64,000 nt of DNA from Nitrosomonas marina (lineage in GTDB: Bacteria; Pseudomonadota; Gammaproteobacteria; Burkholderiales; Nitrosomonadaceae), in assembly GCF_900111605.1 (NCBI RefSeq), contig NZ_FOIA01000007.1, forward strand, positions 1 to 64,000. The letters are read 5' to 3'. Positions 49,563-59,254 of the stretch are shown here, piece after piece (the first letter of the stretch is position 1; every line of letters begins with the position of its first letter). Position numbers and translations under genes: made by a program. The notes beneath the pieces were generated by a model. That model ran no database searches. It was not told the DNA's origin and worked only from the letters and a program-made list of their open reading frames with translations.

Positions 49563-50495
49563 ATGAGCAAGCATACTTTTCAGGAAATTATTTTTATTTT
49601 GCAACAGTATTGGGCAAGGCAGGGCTGCGCCATTTTGCAACCTTTCGACACCGAGGTGGGTGCCGGGACCAGTCATACCGCGACATTTTTGCGCGCGCTC
49701 GGCCCTGAGCCGTGGAAGGCAGCTTATGTACAGCCATCTCGCCGTCCCAAGGATGGTCGCTACGGTGATAATCCTAATCGTCTGCAGCATTATTACCAGT
49801 TTCAGGTTGTATTTAAGCCCGCACCCAGTAATATTCTGGATTTGTATTTTGATTCATTGCGGGAGCTTGGTCTCGATTTGCGAAAAAACGATGTGCGTCT
49901 GGTCGAGGACGACTGGGAAAATCCAACACTCGGCGCCTGGGGTCTAGGTTGGGAAGCGTGGTTAAATGGGATGGAAGTGACGCAATTTACCTATTTCCAG
50001 CAGGTTGGGGGAATCAATTGCAAACCGATAACCGGGGAAATCACTTATGGTCTGGAGCGTCTGGCCATGTATTTGCAGGGCGTCGAAAACGTGTTTGATC
50101 TGGTCTGGACAGAAGGTCTGAGATATCGAGATGTCTATCACCAGAATGAGGTTGAGCAATCGGTTTATAATTTTGAACAAAGCGATCCGGAATACTTGTT
50201 TTGCGCATTTTCCAACCATGAGACACAGGCGCAGCGGTTAATCGATCTGCGTTTGCCATTGCCGGGCTATGAGCATGTGCTGAAAGCGGCGCATATTTTT
50301 AATTTGCTGGATGCGCGTGGTTCAATTTCGGTAACCGAACGCGCTGCGTATATTGGCCGCATTCGTGCACTTTCGCGTGATGTGGCACAGGCCTATTACG
50401 CTAGCCGTGAGCAACTTGATCCGCCATTTCCTCTGGCACCACGTACCTGGGTGGCGCAAATGCCTGCATCTGCACACTCGAAAAATACCGCATGA
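49563..50495 (+). CDS. glyQ: Glycine--tRNA ligase alpha subunit
   Basis: Catalytic (class II-type) subunit of the alpha2beta2 bacterial glycyl-tRNA synthetase. The conserved [20 protein letters not shown] start, [19 protein letters not shown] (in part), [12 protein letters not shown] and [23 protein letters not shown] segments are present. 310 residues. It overlaps glyS by four bases (ATGA). Confidence 0.97.
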   Translation: MSKHTFQEIIFILQQYWARQGCAILQPFDTEVGAGTSHTATFLRALGPEPWKAAYVQPSRRPKDGRYGDNPNRLQHYYQFQVVFKPAPSNILDLYFDSLRELGLDLRKNDVRLVEDDWENPTLGAWGLGWEAWLNGMEVTQFTYFQQVGGINCKPITGEITYGLERLAMYLQGVENVFDLVWTEGLRYRDVYHQNEVEQSVYNFEQSDPEYLFCAFSNHETQAQRLIDLRLPLPGYEHVLKAAHIFNLLDARGSISVTERAAYIGRIRALSRDVAQAYYASREQLDPPFPLAPRTWVAQMPASAHSKNTA

Positions 50496-52609
50496 CAGCA
50501 AAGAACTTATTGATTGAATTGGGTGTGGAGGAGCTGCCGCCCCAGTCACTTGAACAGCTGGGTTTCAGTTTTGCTGAATCGATTATTGCTAGTCTACAAG
50601 CGCAAGCGCTTATAAACGACGTACAGGCAGCAGCATTCAAGGTGTACGCTTCACCCAGGCGTTTAGCTGTGTGGGTGCCGAATGTTGTATCACAGGCGGC
50701 GGATAAACCCGTTTCACGGAAACTTATGCCGGTCAAAGTCGGACTGGACGAAAAAGGCCGGCCAACGCCACCGTTGCTGAAAAAGCTGACCAGTTTGGGG
50801 GCGAGTGCTGACGCTGTTGCCGAGCTCAAGCGCGTCCGTGACGGTAAAACAGAAACATTGTTTCTGGATACTGTTGTCACTGGGACGAAGTTGGCAGACG
50901 GGGTGCAAATTGCGCTTGACGAGATTATTGGTCGGCTGCCGATACCTAAAGTGATGACATATCAGCTTGCAGACGGCTGGGAGAGTGTCAATTTTGTACG
51001 TCCTGCGCATACGCTGGTTGCTTTGCATGGCTCGGAAATAATACCGGTCCGGCTATTGGGGTTGGACGCGGGGCGTGAGGCGCTGGGACACCGGTTTGAA
51101 GCAAGCCAGTTATTTATTCAGTTGCAAAACGCGGATAGCTATGCACAGCAACTGCTGGAAGAAGGCGCTGTTATCGCTGGCTTTGATGATCGTCGTAATG
51201 AAATCAGCCAGCAACTGAATGCAGCGTCAGAAAAGGCAGGGCTGACATTGTTTCAGGATGATGCATTGCTCAACGAAGTTACTGCGCTGGTTGAGTGGCC
51301 CAATGTACTGATTGGCCAGTTCGACCCCGAATTTCTCGAAGTGCCGCAGGAATGCCTGATATTGACGATGAAGGCCAATCAGAAATATTTTCCGCTGATG
51401 GATGCAAATGCAAAACTGGCGAACAAATTTTTGCTGGTTTCGAATATTCGTCCAGCCGATCCATCGCTTGTTGTTACCGGCAATGAACGCGTTGTGCGCT
51501 CGCGTTTGGCCGATGCCAAATTTTTCTACGATCAGGATCGCAAGAAGTCGCTGGAGTCTCGATTACCCGGGCTTGATCAGGTAGTCTATCACAATAAACT
51601 TGGTACCCAGGGAGAACGTATTCAGCGGGTACGAGTCATCGCCCGGTCTATTGCACTGCTACTTGGCGGTGAAGCGTTGGCGGATGATGCAGGTAAAGCA
51701 ACATTATTATCCAAAACGGATCTGTTGACAGAAATGGTCGGCGAGTTTCCCGAATTACAAGGTATCATGGGATATTATTATGCGTTGCATGACGGACACG
51801 GAGAAACAATTGCGCAGGCTATCGCGGATCATTATAAACCGCGTTTCTCCGGCGATTCATTGCCGCGTAATATGGTTGGAATTTGTGTTGCGCTGGCTGA
51901 TAAGCTTGAGACGCTGACCGGTTTGTTCAGTATCGGTCAAGTGCCGACGGGCGACAAAGATCCGTTTGCGCTTCGGCGACATGCATTGGGTGTGATTCGC
52001 ATCTTGATTGAAAAAGAATTACCCTTGTCGCTGGATTTCCTGCTCAAGGAAGCCCGGCTTGCATTTGACGAGAAATACCCTGAAACAGCGATCTCGCCAT
52101 TACAGTTCATATATGACCGCCTGGCGGGAAACCTGCGTGAACAGGGCTATACGCCGCAGACTATTGATGCTGTATTGAGCCAGGCACCAGCAATTCTCAA
52201 AGACATCCCCAAACGGCTTGAAGCCGTGCGCGCGTTTGAGAAGCTCCCTGAAGCCCCAAGTCTCGCGGCTGCCAACAAGCGCGTGCATAATATTCTGGAA
52301 AAAAGCACAGAAAGCAATGCAGTCATTCACAGCCAGGTAAACACGGGTTTGCTTAAAGAACCGGCCGAAACCGCTCTGTACGATGCACTGATGCAGGCCA
52401 AGCCGCAGGCAGACAATGCATTTGAATCCGGTGAATATACTCGTTCGCTGCAATCGCTTGCCGCCCTCAAGGAGCCGGTTGATACATTTTTTGACCATGT
52501 TATGGTCAATACGGATGATGCTGGTCTGCGTATCAACCGGTTATGCTTGCTCAAAATGATGCATCAGGCAATGAACCGGGTGGCCGATCTTTCCAAGCTG
52601 GCAGGTTGA
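50492..52609 (+). CDS. glyS: Glycine--tRNA ligase beta subunit
   Basis: tRNA-recognising partner of GlyQ, 705 residues. It begins [15 protein letters not shown]. The HD-like region has the [19 protein letters not shown] and [18 protein letters not shown] segments, and an anticodon-binding DALR-type domain forms the C-terminus. gmhB starts one base after the stop. Confidence 0.97.
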   Translation: MTAKNLLIELGVEELPPQSLEQLGFSFAESIIASLQAQALINDVQAAAFKVYASPRRLAVWVPNVVSQAADKPVSRKLMPVKVGLDEKGRPTPPLLKKLTSLGASADAVAELKRVRDGKTETLFLDTVVTGTKLADGVQIALDEIIGRLPIPKVMTYQLADGWESVNFVRPAHTLVALHGSEIIPVRLLGLDAGREALGHRFEASQLFIQLQNADSYAQQLLEEGAVIAGFDDRRNEISQQLNAASEKAGLTLFQDDALLNEVTALVEWPNVLIGQFDPEFLEVPQECLILTMKANQKYFPLMDANAKLANKFLLVSNIRPADPSLVVTGNERVVRSRLADAKFFYDQDRKKSLESRLPGLDQVVYHNKLGTQGERIQRVRVIARSIALLLGGEALADDAGKATLLSKTDLLTEMVGEFPELQGIMGYYYALHDGHGETIAQAIADHYKPRFSGDSLPRNMVGICVALADKLETLTGLFSIGQVPTGDKDPFALRRHALGVIRILIEKELPLSLDFLLKEARLAFDEKYPETAISPLQFIYDRLAGNLREQGYTPQTIDAVLSQAPAILKDIPKRLEAVRAFEKLPEAPSLAAANKRVHNILEKSTESNAVIHSQVNTGLLKEPAETALYDALMQAKPQADNAFESGEYTRSLQSLAALKEPVDTFFDHVMVNTDDAGLRINRLCLLKMMHQAMNRVADLSKLAG

Positions 52610-52610
52610 T

Positions 52611-53150
52611 ATGAAACTGGTTATTCTTGATCATAACGGCGTCATTAATCAGAGCAGTGAAACTTTTATAAAGACTCCAGATGAGTGGGAACCGATTCCT
52701 AACAGTATAGAGGCTATTGCGCGCCTGACGCATTTCGGTTATCGGATTGTAACCGCTACCAATCAGTCCGGGATCGGTCGAGGTCTGCTTGACATGGTCA
52801 CGTTTAATGCTATTAACGATAAAATGTATAAAGCAGTGGCCCAGGCAGGCGGACGGATTGATTCTATTTTTTTCTGTCCGCATACCAGTGCTGACAAATG
52901 TCGTTGTCGCAAGCCAAAAACCGGCATGTTTGAAGAAATCATGCAACGTTACGGAACGGATCTGAAAAATACGCCGACGATTGGAGACGCCTTGCGTGAT
53001 TTGCTGGTAGCGGATGCTGTAGGCGCTTTACCGATTCTCGTGTTGACCGGTAAAGGCAAAGCAACCCGGGAAATGGATAAACTGCCACCGCGCACACAGG
53101 TATATGACGATCTGTCAGCTGCGGTTGATGCCATCGTAGGATTCGCATGA
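52611..53150 (+). CDS. gmhB: D-glycero-beta-D-manno-heptose-1,7-bisphosphate 7-phosphatase homologue with altered HAD motif I
   Basis: HAD phosphatase of the ADP-heptose pathway for LPS inner core. Family features: the zinc loop CPHTSADKCRCRKP, motif II TNQSGIGRG, the motif III Lys in CRKPKTGMF and motif IV IGDALRDLLVA. Motif I, however, reads LDHNGVIN at residues 6-13: Asp7 (nucleophile) is present, but the +2 acid/base Asp of the canonical LDRDGVIN is Asn9. CAT-AAC differs from the expected CGT-GAC by two G-to-A changes. Activity is therefore doubtful, although the rest is intact. 179 residues. It sits between glyS and plsC with overlapping ends. Confidence 0.88.
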   Translation: MKLVILDHNGVINQSSETFIKTPDEWEPIPNSIEAIARLTHFGYRIVTATNQSGIGRGLLDMVTFNAINDKMYKAVAQAGGRIDSIFFCPHTSADKCRCRKPKTGMFEEIMQRYGTDLKNTPTIGDALRDLLVADAVGALPILVLTGKGKATREMDKLPPRTQVYDDLSAAVDAIVGFA

Positions 53151-53911
53151 TGCTGGCATTTTTACGTTCTGCCTGTTACATGTTGCTGCTCGTCATAATC
53201 ACACCACCATATGCGATTTTCACGCTGGCATGTTTTCCATTGTCCGCGCATGCCCGCTATCGTGTAACATCAACCTGGACACGCATGATTCTGTTTTTAC
53301 TGCAGCATGTCTGTGGTTTGCGCTATCGCCTGCTGGGTGCTGAGAATATTCCGAAAACCCCGAGTATCGTGTTATCTAAACATCAATCAGCCTGGGAGAC
53401 ACTGGCTTTTCAGAAAATTTTTCCACCGCAGGTATGGGTTCTGAAAAAAGAACTGTTACAGATTCCATTTTTTGGCTGGGGGCTGGCAATGACCAGTCCC
53501 ATTGCTATTGACCGTACTGCTGGAAGAAGTGCGCTAGACCAGGTAGTGGAGCAGGGACAGGAGCGACTGAAAAGTGGTTTTTGGGTGGTGATTTTTCCAG
53601 AGGGTACACGCATGCCACCCGGCAAGCGGGGGAGCTATCGTATCGGTGGCGCATGGCTAGCGACCCATACCAACACGCTGGTCGTGCCGGTCGCCCATAA
53701 TGCTGGTGAATTCTGGGCCAGAAACGCTTTTGTCAAAAAACCCGGTATCATTACCGTCAGTATCGGCAAACCAATTGATCCGGCGGGAATGGAGGCTAAT
53801 GAACTTAACGCCAAGGTGGAAGAATGGATCGAAACCGAAGTGGTACGTATCAGTCAGCGACAGACGGCAATCAATAGTAGCACCATACAGACTGAAGCCA
53901 GAAATCAGTGA
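53147..53911 (+). CDS. plsC: 1-acyl-sn-glycerol-3-phosphate acyltransferase
   Basis: Membrane-bound acyltransferase of phosphatidic acid synthesis. After one N-terminal helix (about 5-30) come the catalytic block KHQSAWETLAF (His79; HX4E instead of the common HX4D) and the glycerol-phosphate-binding block FPEGTRMPPGKRGSYRIGGA (from 150). 254 residues. It overlaps gmhB by four bases and the next gene by one, so this is one transcription unit from glyQ. Confidence 0.93.
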   Translation: MMLAFLRSACYMLLLVIITPPYAIFTLACFPLSAHARYRVTSTWTRMILFLLQHVCGLRYRLLGAENIPKTPSIVLSKHQSAWETLAFQKIFPPQVWVLKKELLQIPFFGWGLAMTSPIAIDRTAGRSALDQVVEQGQERLKSGFWVVIFPEGTRMPPGKRGSYRIGGAWLATHTNTLVVPVAHNAGEFWARNAFVKKPGIITVSIGKPIDPAGMEANELNAKVEEWIETEVVRISQRQTAINSSTIQTEARNQ

Positions 53912-54600
53912 TGTTGCGTCAAATTCGCCTGGCCGGTGAAGTCATTGATTATCGAATAAAACGCAGCGGCCGCAAATCGGTTGGCTTGAGGATCTGTCAA
54001 CAGGGTCTGCAGGTTAATGCGCCACATGATCTGACGAGCGCTCAAATAGATGCAATCGTTCTCGGTAAAACAGACTGGATTCTTGAAAAATTGGTCATCT
54101 GGCGCAATAAGCTTTCACAAGATACAGCGGTTGGTTTTTTGCCTGGCACAGCAGTGTTTCCCTTACTGGGCGATTTATGGAAGCCAGAAATAACGGTAAA
54201 CGGCCAGCTTTGCATGGTGCCTGCCGATTCCGCTGAAAAGAAATTGTCTGACCGGTATTTGTCTTCGGAAGTTTTTCGGAAATGGATGATTGACTGGTAT
54301 CGGCAGCGTGCCCTTGCCTGTTTCAGTGAGCGCCTGGCGTTGTATGCGGACCGACTCAACTTGCCTTATCCGCCTTTCAAACTCTCGCATGCCAAGACAC
54401 GTTGGGGCAGTTGTAACAGCAGCGGCGTCATTCGATTGAATGTACGTCTTGTGCAGTTACCGCTATTTCTGGTTGATTATGTCGTTGCTCATGAGTTATG
54501 TCATTTGTTTGAAATGAACCATTCAAGCGCGTTCTGGAAACGAGTTGCTGCCATATATCCGGATTATCAGCATGCGCGCAGGGAATTGCGCAACTACTAG
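53911..54600 (+). CDS. YgjP-like M48-type metal-dependent hydrolase
   Basis: DUF45/WLM-related zinc protease-like protein. The metal motif is HELCH in VVAHELCHLFEMNHSSAFW, with the third ligand expected in the His of MNHS. The upstream HAKTRWGSCNSSGVIRLN segment and the C-terminal IYPDYQHARRELR are standard for the family. The ATG at 53911 overlaps the plsC stop by one base. 229 residues, soluble. Function in the cell is not established. Confidence 0.85.
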   Translation: MLRQIRLAGEVIDYRIKRSGRKSVGLRICQQGLQVNAPHDLTSAQIDAIVLGKTDWILEKLVIWRNKLSQDTAVGFLPGTAVFPLLGDLWKPEITVNGQLCMVPADSAEKKLSDRYLSSEVFRKWMIDWYRQRALACFSERLALYADRLNLPYPPFKLSHAKTRWGSCNSSGVIRLNVRLVQLPLFLVDYVVAHELCHLFEMNHSSAFWKRVAAIYPDYQHARRELRNY

Positions 54601-54614
54601 CCTGTTCATGATCC

Positions 54615-54639
54615 AAAAGCCTGATTGACCAGGGCTTTT
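54615..54639 (+). terminator. Terminator hairpin after the glyQ-to-metalloprotease unit
   Basis: AAAAGCC (54615-54621) pairs with GGCTTTT (54633-54639), with an 11-nt loop, 14 bases after the stop. The A-stem-T composition fits an intrinsic terminator and could also act for the convergent EAL gene. A second small AGCC/GGCT stem followed by TTT lies at 54714-54728. Confidence 0.6.
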
Positions 54640-54773
54640 ATGCTGAAAGCAGTCATTTTGCGAGTGTTATTTGAATTGAGCCACGTTGCGATCGTTATGG
54701 AATTACATCAGGCAGCCCTTCGGCTTTTGGTAGCGTTGCAGATTCCTGGATTACGGTTCGTCAGCTACCAGGT

Positions 54774-56057
54774 TTAACAGAGCGCATCTCGTCCGACTGC
54801 TTTGAGCCGAAGGCCAAAACTGATCAGTTCAGACAACGTCATGCCGTTGCCTACAAAATAGCCCTGAACGGCATCGCAACCCAGTATCTGGAGGTGCTTA
54901 TAGGTTTCCATATCCTCGACGCCTTCAGCCACAATATCCAGATTAAGTCGATGGCCTATATTGATCATTGAGCTGACAATATGCTCATGTGCGGGATACA
55001 TCAGCATGTCCTTAACAAAGGTTTTGTCGATTTTGATTTCGTCCAGTGGCAGCAGCAATAGCCGTTCCATAGAAGAATACCCTGTTCCGAAATCGTCCAT
55101 TGCAAGTTTGAAGCCGATATTTTTCAGGGCATGTATTGTCTCTAATGAGTTGTTTTGGTCCTCCATGATGGTTGTTTCTGTTAACTCAATCATGATATCG
55201 CCAGGAGGTACGCACCAGATATTGGCGGCCTGTTCGATCAATTCTACCAGTTCAGTGTCGTTAAAATCGTCAGCGGATAAGTTGATTGAAACACCTGTGC
55301 TAAGACCAGCTTTGCGATATTCCTGGCACTGCCTCAGCGCTGAGTTGAGAACCCACAGTGTCAGCTTGGTCATTAGTTCAGTACCTTCAGCCGCTTGTAC
55401 GAGTTTATCTGGCGGAATGAATCCCAGACTGGAGTGATTCCAGCGTAGTAATGCTTCAACTGACCTGATTGTCCCCGTGCTTATCCACAGTTGTGGTTGA
55501 AAGACCAATTGTAGTTCGTCGGTATCGATTGCCCGGTCAAGTTCTGACCAGATATCCATACCGGAAAGCAACAACGCCTTTTCATTATCGTCGTATAAGC
55601 GAATCGTTTCCCGGTTGCGCTGTGCATGATAGAGGGCAGTGCTGGCGTTGCACATGAGCTGTTTTAGATTGTCTTTCTTGGTACTATTCAGTGCCACACC
55701 AATACGTGGCAGCAAGCTGACCCGCCGACGATTGAAGTAGTGGTTTTGTGTAAAAATACGCATGATTTTGTGTGCTGCCAGAATCGCATGATTCGTAGTC
55801 AGTAAATCAGAAAGCAGACAGCAGATTTGATGGCGCCCACTAGGTCCGGTAATATCCTTACCATTTAAAGCGCCTTGTATTTGTTGAACCAGGTTGCCGA
55901 GAATTTCATCGACTTCCGTATATCCCAGGATACCATCGAGTTTTGGCAGCCCATCCAGATTAATAATGATCACGGCGCTATGCTGGTGCGCATTGTTGGC
56001 GTCCAGCAGGATTTTTGAAGCAGTCTGTAGAAAGGCTTGATAACTATGAATCGGCAT
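54774..56057 (-). CDS. EAL-domain c-di-GMP phosphodiesterase with degenerate GGDEF domain
   Basis: Two domains. The first (about residues 10-165 from the chosen start) has the GGDEF fold pattern (AVIIINLDGLPKLDG, ALYHAQRNR), but the active-site GG[DE]EF is replaced by SGRHQI, so it should not make c-di-GMP. The EAL domain has all catalytic signatures: EALLRWNH, SINLSADDF, IELTETTIM, MDDFGTGYSS, IKIDKTFV, VAEGVED and VQGYFVG. It is therefore a likely active phosphodiesterase. The ATG at 56057 avoids overlap with the HD-GYP gene; the frame is open to 56150. No membrane segment in this version, so probably cytosolic. Confidence 0.87.
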   Translation of the reverse strand: MPIHSYQAFLQTASKILLDANNAHQHSAVIIINLDGLPKLDGILGYTEVDEILGNLVQQIQGALNGKDITGPSGRHQICCLLSDLLTTNHAILAAHKIMRIFTQNHYFNRRRVSLLPRIGVALNSTKKDNLKQLMCNASTALYHAQRNRETIRLYDDNEKALLLSGMDIWSELDRAIDTDELQLVFQPQLWISTGTIRSVEALLRWNHSSLGFIPPDKLVQAAEGTELMTKLTLWVLNSALRQCQEYRKAGLSTGVSINLSADDFNDTELVELIEQAANIWCVPPGDIMIELTETTIMEDQNNSLETIHALKNIGFKLAMDDFGTGYSSMERLLLLPLDEIKIDKTFVKDMLMYPAHEHIVSSMINIGHRLNLDIVAEGVEDMETYKHLQILGCDAVQGYFVGNGMTLSELISFGLRLKAVGRDALC

Positions 56058-56076
56058 CGCTAAGTTATGATGTGTT

Positions 56077-57558
56077 TCATAAATAATGACTGGCGGAATC
56101 AATACCATAAGCGCCATGTGGCAGATCCTGCACAATAGTGTATGGTGCACCGTCCGGTCCGGGTTTCATCAGTCTGAGGTTTCGAGTTTCAGGCATTGTA
56201 TAAGGTTGTTTGTTGGCGTCGAGTATCACCATGACAGAGGGCAGAGATCTTTTGGAGCGACTGTGTGACAATACGATAGCTACTTCGCCCGAGTTTAGCT
56301 CCACCAGGCTGCCCACGGGAAAAAAACCAAGGCAGTGTGCAAACTGTTCAACCAGGGTTGCATTTAACCCATAACGGGCCAGTGTTTTTAGTTGATTAAA
56401 AACCTGAAATGCGCTGTTTGACGGGACGTTTGCTTGTGACTTGCAAAGTTCCAGATAATTGTCAACAATTGCGGCCATGCGTGCATAAGTATTCAACTGA
56501 TTGGCACTGAGTCCTCGCGGATACCCGCATCCGTCCTCACGTTCGTGATGCTGTGCAACAATTTCATATACGGATGTGGGTATGTCGCCTGACTGTTTAA
56601 TTATTTTTTCACCAAGTAACACATGTTGTTTCAATAGGTTCACATCGACGGTGTCGGGCGCATCCTGGGTGGCGGTTATTTTTTGTCGTAACTGCAGTTT
56701 GCCGATATCCATAAACATGCCGCCTAATCCCAGCATTGAAAGTTCATTTCCTGGGAGACCAAGATGTCTGCCAAACGCCATCAATAGAATGGAATGTTTC
56801 ACGGCATCGTCATAGAGCGTTTCACCGGAAGATTTAAGTTGAGCGAGTAACAGCATTGCATCGGGGTTTCTTATGATGCTGTCCCGCAATGCATATACTG
56901 AGTTTTGTGCACCACTCACTTCAAGATATTGATTGCGTTCAAAGTCGCTGGTGATTTCTTTGATGATATCGTGCGCAAACTGATGCACCCGGGTAGCAAC
57001 TGGAAGTTCTTCCTCGACTGTACATGCGTCGGCGTAAACCTGATTACCATGAAAGTGTGTTTTGTCAACAACTGCTCTGGGTGTCTGACGAATTTTTCCG
57101 GCTTTTTTGGTGGTTTCACGGATGAGTGCTTTATTCAGTGCATCAAGGCTGGCTTTGTAGGTTTCTTTTGTCAGTATTTGATCAAATTTTCCCAGACGAT
57201 ATTTTTGGATTATGTGTGATTCACATCGATTGATATCAACATAAACATATCTGCAGTGTCGTTCAAGCTCTAGGATGTCTTCCATGTCGGTAATCAGAAT
57301 ACCTTGAATCGAATATGGCGTTTCCAGCCAGGGGCGATCAAGCTGGCTCACATACATGCCGAATTTCAGGTTCCGTACCATTACTTTGTGGGTTGTATTA
57401 CTGGTTTGCATGTCATTAACAAAACGTACCGTCAATAAATTATTATTTATGTATCTGGTTTTATTTTTGGCGGGCCTTCTGATAATTAGCTTTGTTGGCT
57501 GCTCATTAGAATCTCGCCAATAGGCCTGTTCCGAATATTTGGCCATTGATAGTAGCAT
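56077..57558 (-). CDS. HD-GYP domain protein (DUF3391) with altered HD motif
   Basis: The N-terminal DUF3391 domain (about 55-135, NLKFGMYVSQLDRPWLETPY) is followed by an HD-GYP domain (about 220-430). Most metal/substrate residues are present: His255, the QHHEREDGCGYPRGL block (337-350) and IVDNYLEL. The defining His-Asp pair, however, reads Met283-Asp284 in GMFMDIGK. Loss of that His may change or abolish metal binding, so c-di-GMP hydrolysis is uncertain. The start is unclear; Met50 (57411) would fit the family's usual N-terminus. It lies 19 bases before the EAL gene, so both are likely co-transcribed. Confidence 0.85.
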   Translation of the reverse strand: MLLSMAKYSEQAYWRDSNEQPTKLIIRRPAKNKTRYINNNLLTVRFVNDMQTSNTTHKVMVRNLKFGMYVSQLDRPWLETPYSIQGILITDMEDILELERHCRYVYVDINRCESHIIQKYRLGKFDQILTKETYKASLDALNKALIRETTKKAGKIRQTPRAVVDKTHFHGNQVYADACTVEEELPVATRVHQFAHDIIKEITSDFERNQYLEVSGAQNSVYALRDSIIRNPDAMLLLAQLKSSGETLYDDAVKHSILLMAFGRHLGLPGNELSMLGLGGMFMDIGKLQLRQKITATQDAPDTVDVNLLKQHVLLGEKIIKQSGDIPTSVYEIVAQHHEREDGCGYPRGLSANQLNTYARMAAIVDNYLELCKSQANVPSNSAFQVFNQLKTLARYGLNATLVEQFAHCLGFFPVGSLVELNSGEVAIVLSHSRSKRSLPSVMVILDANKQPYTMPETRNLRLMKPGPDGAPYTIVQDLPHGAYGIDSASHYL

Positions 57559-58270
57559 CCGCTACATCTAATATAGCGAATCGTAAATGGATTCAGCGGT
57601 CTATAAATCTGATTTATACACTCTTTTTTCCAAAATTAGAGATTGAAAAAGGCGGTGAAATCGCCATATTTATCTTGCGAAACAATTAACAACAAGCTGT
57701 TTTTGTGATAATCAGGGCTTGCAGAAATGGATGCAACCATGAATTAAACCTTCTCGGGCGTACTATTGCCAGGTCAATGCCGAAGAGTGTCTGAAAGAGC
57801 TGGGGTAACAGGAAATCCAAAAGCAATTGCCATAACAGACACGCTATGTTTATAAAATCTGTGAACCCGATTTGAAACTTGTTCTCAAAGGGTATTTCTC
57901 GTTTGCTTACGCAGGTTATGACGCTTGAAACTCTTGTGTGTATAAAATATGCAATGATATTGTGAGTTTGTCCACTTTTAACAGACGTTTAACCTTAGTC
58001 ACTGATTGAGTGTAATGTAATAGTACGATTTGGAACCTATTCGGAAAAGGTGAAAGGTGTGGCGCGAAGCGCATGATTACAAATAAGTATTTATTAGAAA
58101 AAAGAAAACAGCGTGTCACTTTACGCTCAGGTTTAATTGCCGGACTGTTGAAGGCAAGGTAGAGAGATTTTTACACAGCAAGAGATTGTTTCGTACAATA
58201 ACACCCTGCCATGATATTTGCTTTGGATACATTATGATTGGTTCATCGAAAACTATAAGCATGCATCAAA
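57559..58270. other. 712-bp gap between the HD-GYP gene and the moxR cluster
   Basis: Divergent promoters for the two neighbouring units must lie here, but I found no convincing boxes. A short frame near 57755-57810 encodes a plausible-looking peptide stretch ending in ECLKELG and then stops, which could be a remnant of a lost gene. No start, repeat or RNA gene is recognisable. Confidence 0.35.
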
Positions 58271-59254
58271 ATGAGTTCTGAAAATATTCTCAAAGAAGCA
58301 TTTACACAGCTTTGCCGTGAACTCGAACAGCAGATTATCGGACAGCGGGTGCTGGTACAACGGTTACTGCTGACATTATTGTGTGACGGCCACCTGTTAC
58401 TGGAGGGAGCACCGGGACTTGCCAAAACACGTGCGATTAAATCGCTTGCCCGGGGTCTCGAGGCGGATTTTCACCGTATCCAGTTCACGCCTGATTTATT
58501 ACCGGCTGATTTGACTGGCAGTGATGTTTATCATCCAGAAACCGGCAGTTTTTCCTTCAACGAAGGCCCCTTGTTTCATAATGTGATTCTTGCCGACGAA
58601 ATCAACCGCGCGCCTGCCAAGGTGCAATCTGCTCTGCTTGAAGCGATGGAAGAGCGGCAGGTGACTGTCGGCGCGACCAGCTATCCGTTGCCGCCGTTAT
58701 TTCTGGTGATGGCTACGCAGAACCCGATTGAACAGGAAGGGACCTATCCGTTGCCAGAAGCGCAACTCGACCGTTTCCTGCTGCATGTGCGTGTTGACTA
58801 TCCGGACAGACACGCCAGCCGAAAAATTCTGCAAGTAGTTCGGCATGAAGCGCTTTGCGCACTGGAGCACAAAGTGCCTCTTGAGCTTCGAAAAGTAACG
58901 CAGAAACAGGTTTTTACTGCCCGGCGTGAAATTATGCAGCTGCATCTGGCCGAGGCCGTGGAGGAATATATCGTGGAGATCATCGAGACAACCCGTAATC
59001 CCGGTCAATACGGGCAGGAGTTGTCCAGCTGGATACGCTGGGGTGCGAGCCCTCGCGGTGCGATTGCCATTGAGCGTGCAGCGCGTTCTATGGCCTGGTT
59101 GGCCGAGCGTGATTTTGTGACGCCTGAGGATGTGCAGAATGTTGCGCCAGATGCGCTACGCCACCGGATTTTGCTGAATTATGAGGCGGAAGCGGATGGC
59201 ATCACTGCCCAACAATGTATTGACCAGATATTAGCCAGTGTGCCGGCGCCATGA
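58271..59254 (+). CDS. MoxR family AAA ATPase
   Basis: AAA+ ATPase of the MoxR group, a chaperone-like partner of VWA-domain proteins. Walker [10 protein letters not shown] (45-53), Walker B with Asp109-Glu110 in VILADEINR, sensor 1 [19 protein letters not shown] in part, and the Arg-containing QLDRFLLHV are present. 327 residues. It starts the cluster and overlaps the DUF58 gene by four bases. Confidence 0.93.
   Translation: MSSENILKEAFTQLCRELEQQIIGQRVLVQRLLLTLLCDGHLLLEGAPGLAKTRAIKSLARGLEADFHRIQFTPDLLPADLTGSDVYHPETGSFSFNEGPLFHNVILADEINRAPAKVQSALLEAMEERQVTVGATSYPLPPLFLVMATQNPIEQEGTYPLPEAQLDRFLLHVRVDYPDRHASRKILQVVRHEALCALEHKVPLELRKVTQKQVFTARREIMQLHLAEAVEEYIVEIIETTRNPGQYGQELSSWIRWGASPRGAIAIERAARSMAWLAERDFVTPEDVQNVAPDALRHRILLNYEAEADGITAQQCIDQILASVPAP

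Noticed and set aside
53147..53911. HX4E instead of HX4D in PlsC
   Set aside because: As far as I recall, HQSAWE is common in betaproteobacterial PlsC proteins, so it is probably a normal subfamily feature and not a loss of function.
57916..58119. 67-codon minus-strand frame in the gap before moxR
   Set aside because: Composition unlike the neighbouring proteins and no start signal.
58205..58230. Possible sigma-54 promoter before moxR (TGCCAT...TTTGCT)
   Set aside because: The invariant GG of the -24 element is absent (GC instead), so it does not meet the minimal sigma-54 rule.
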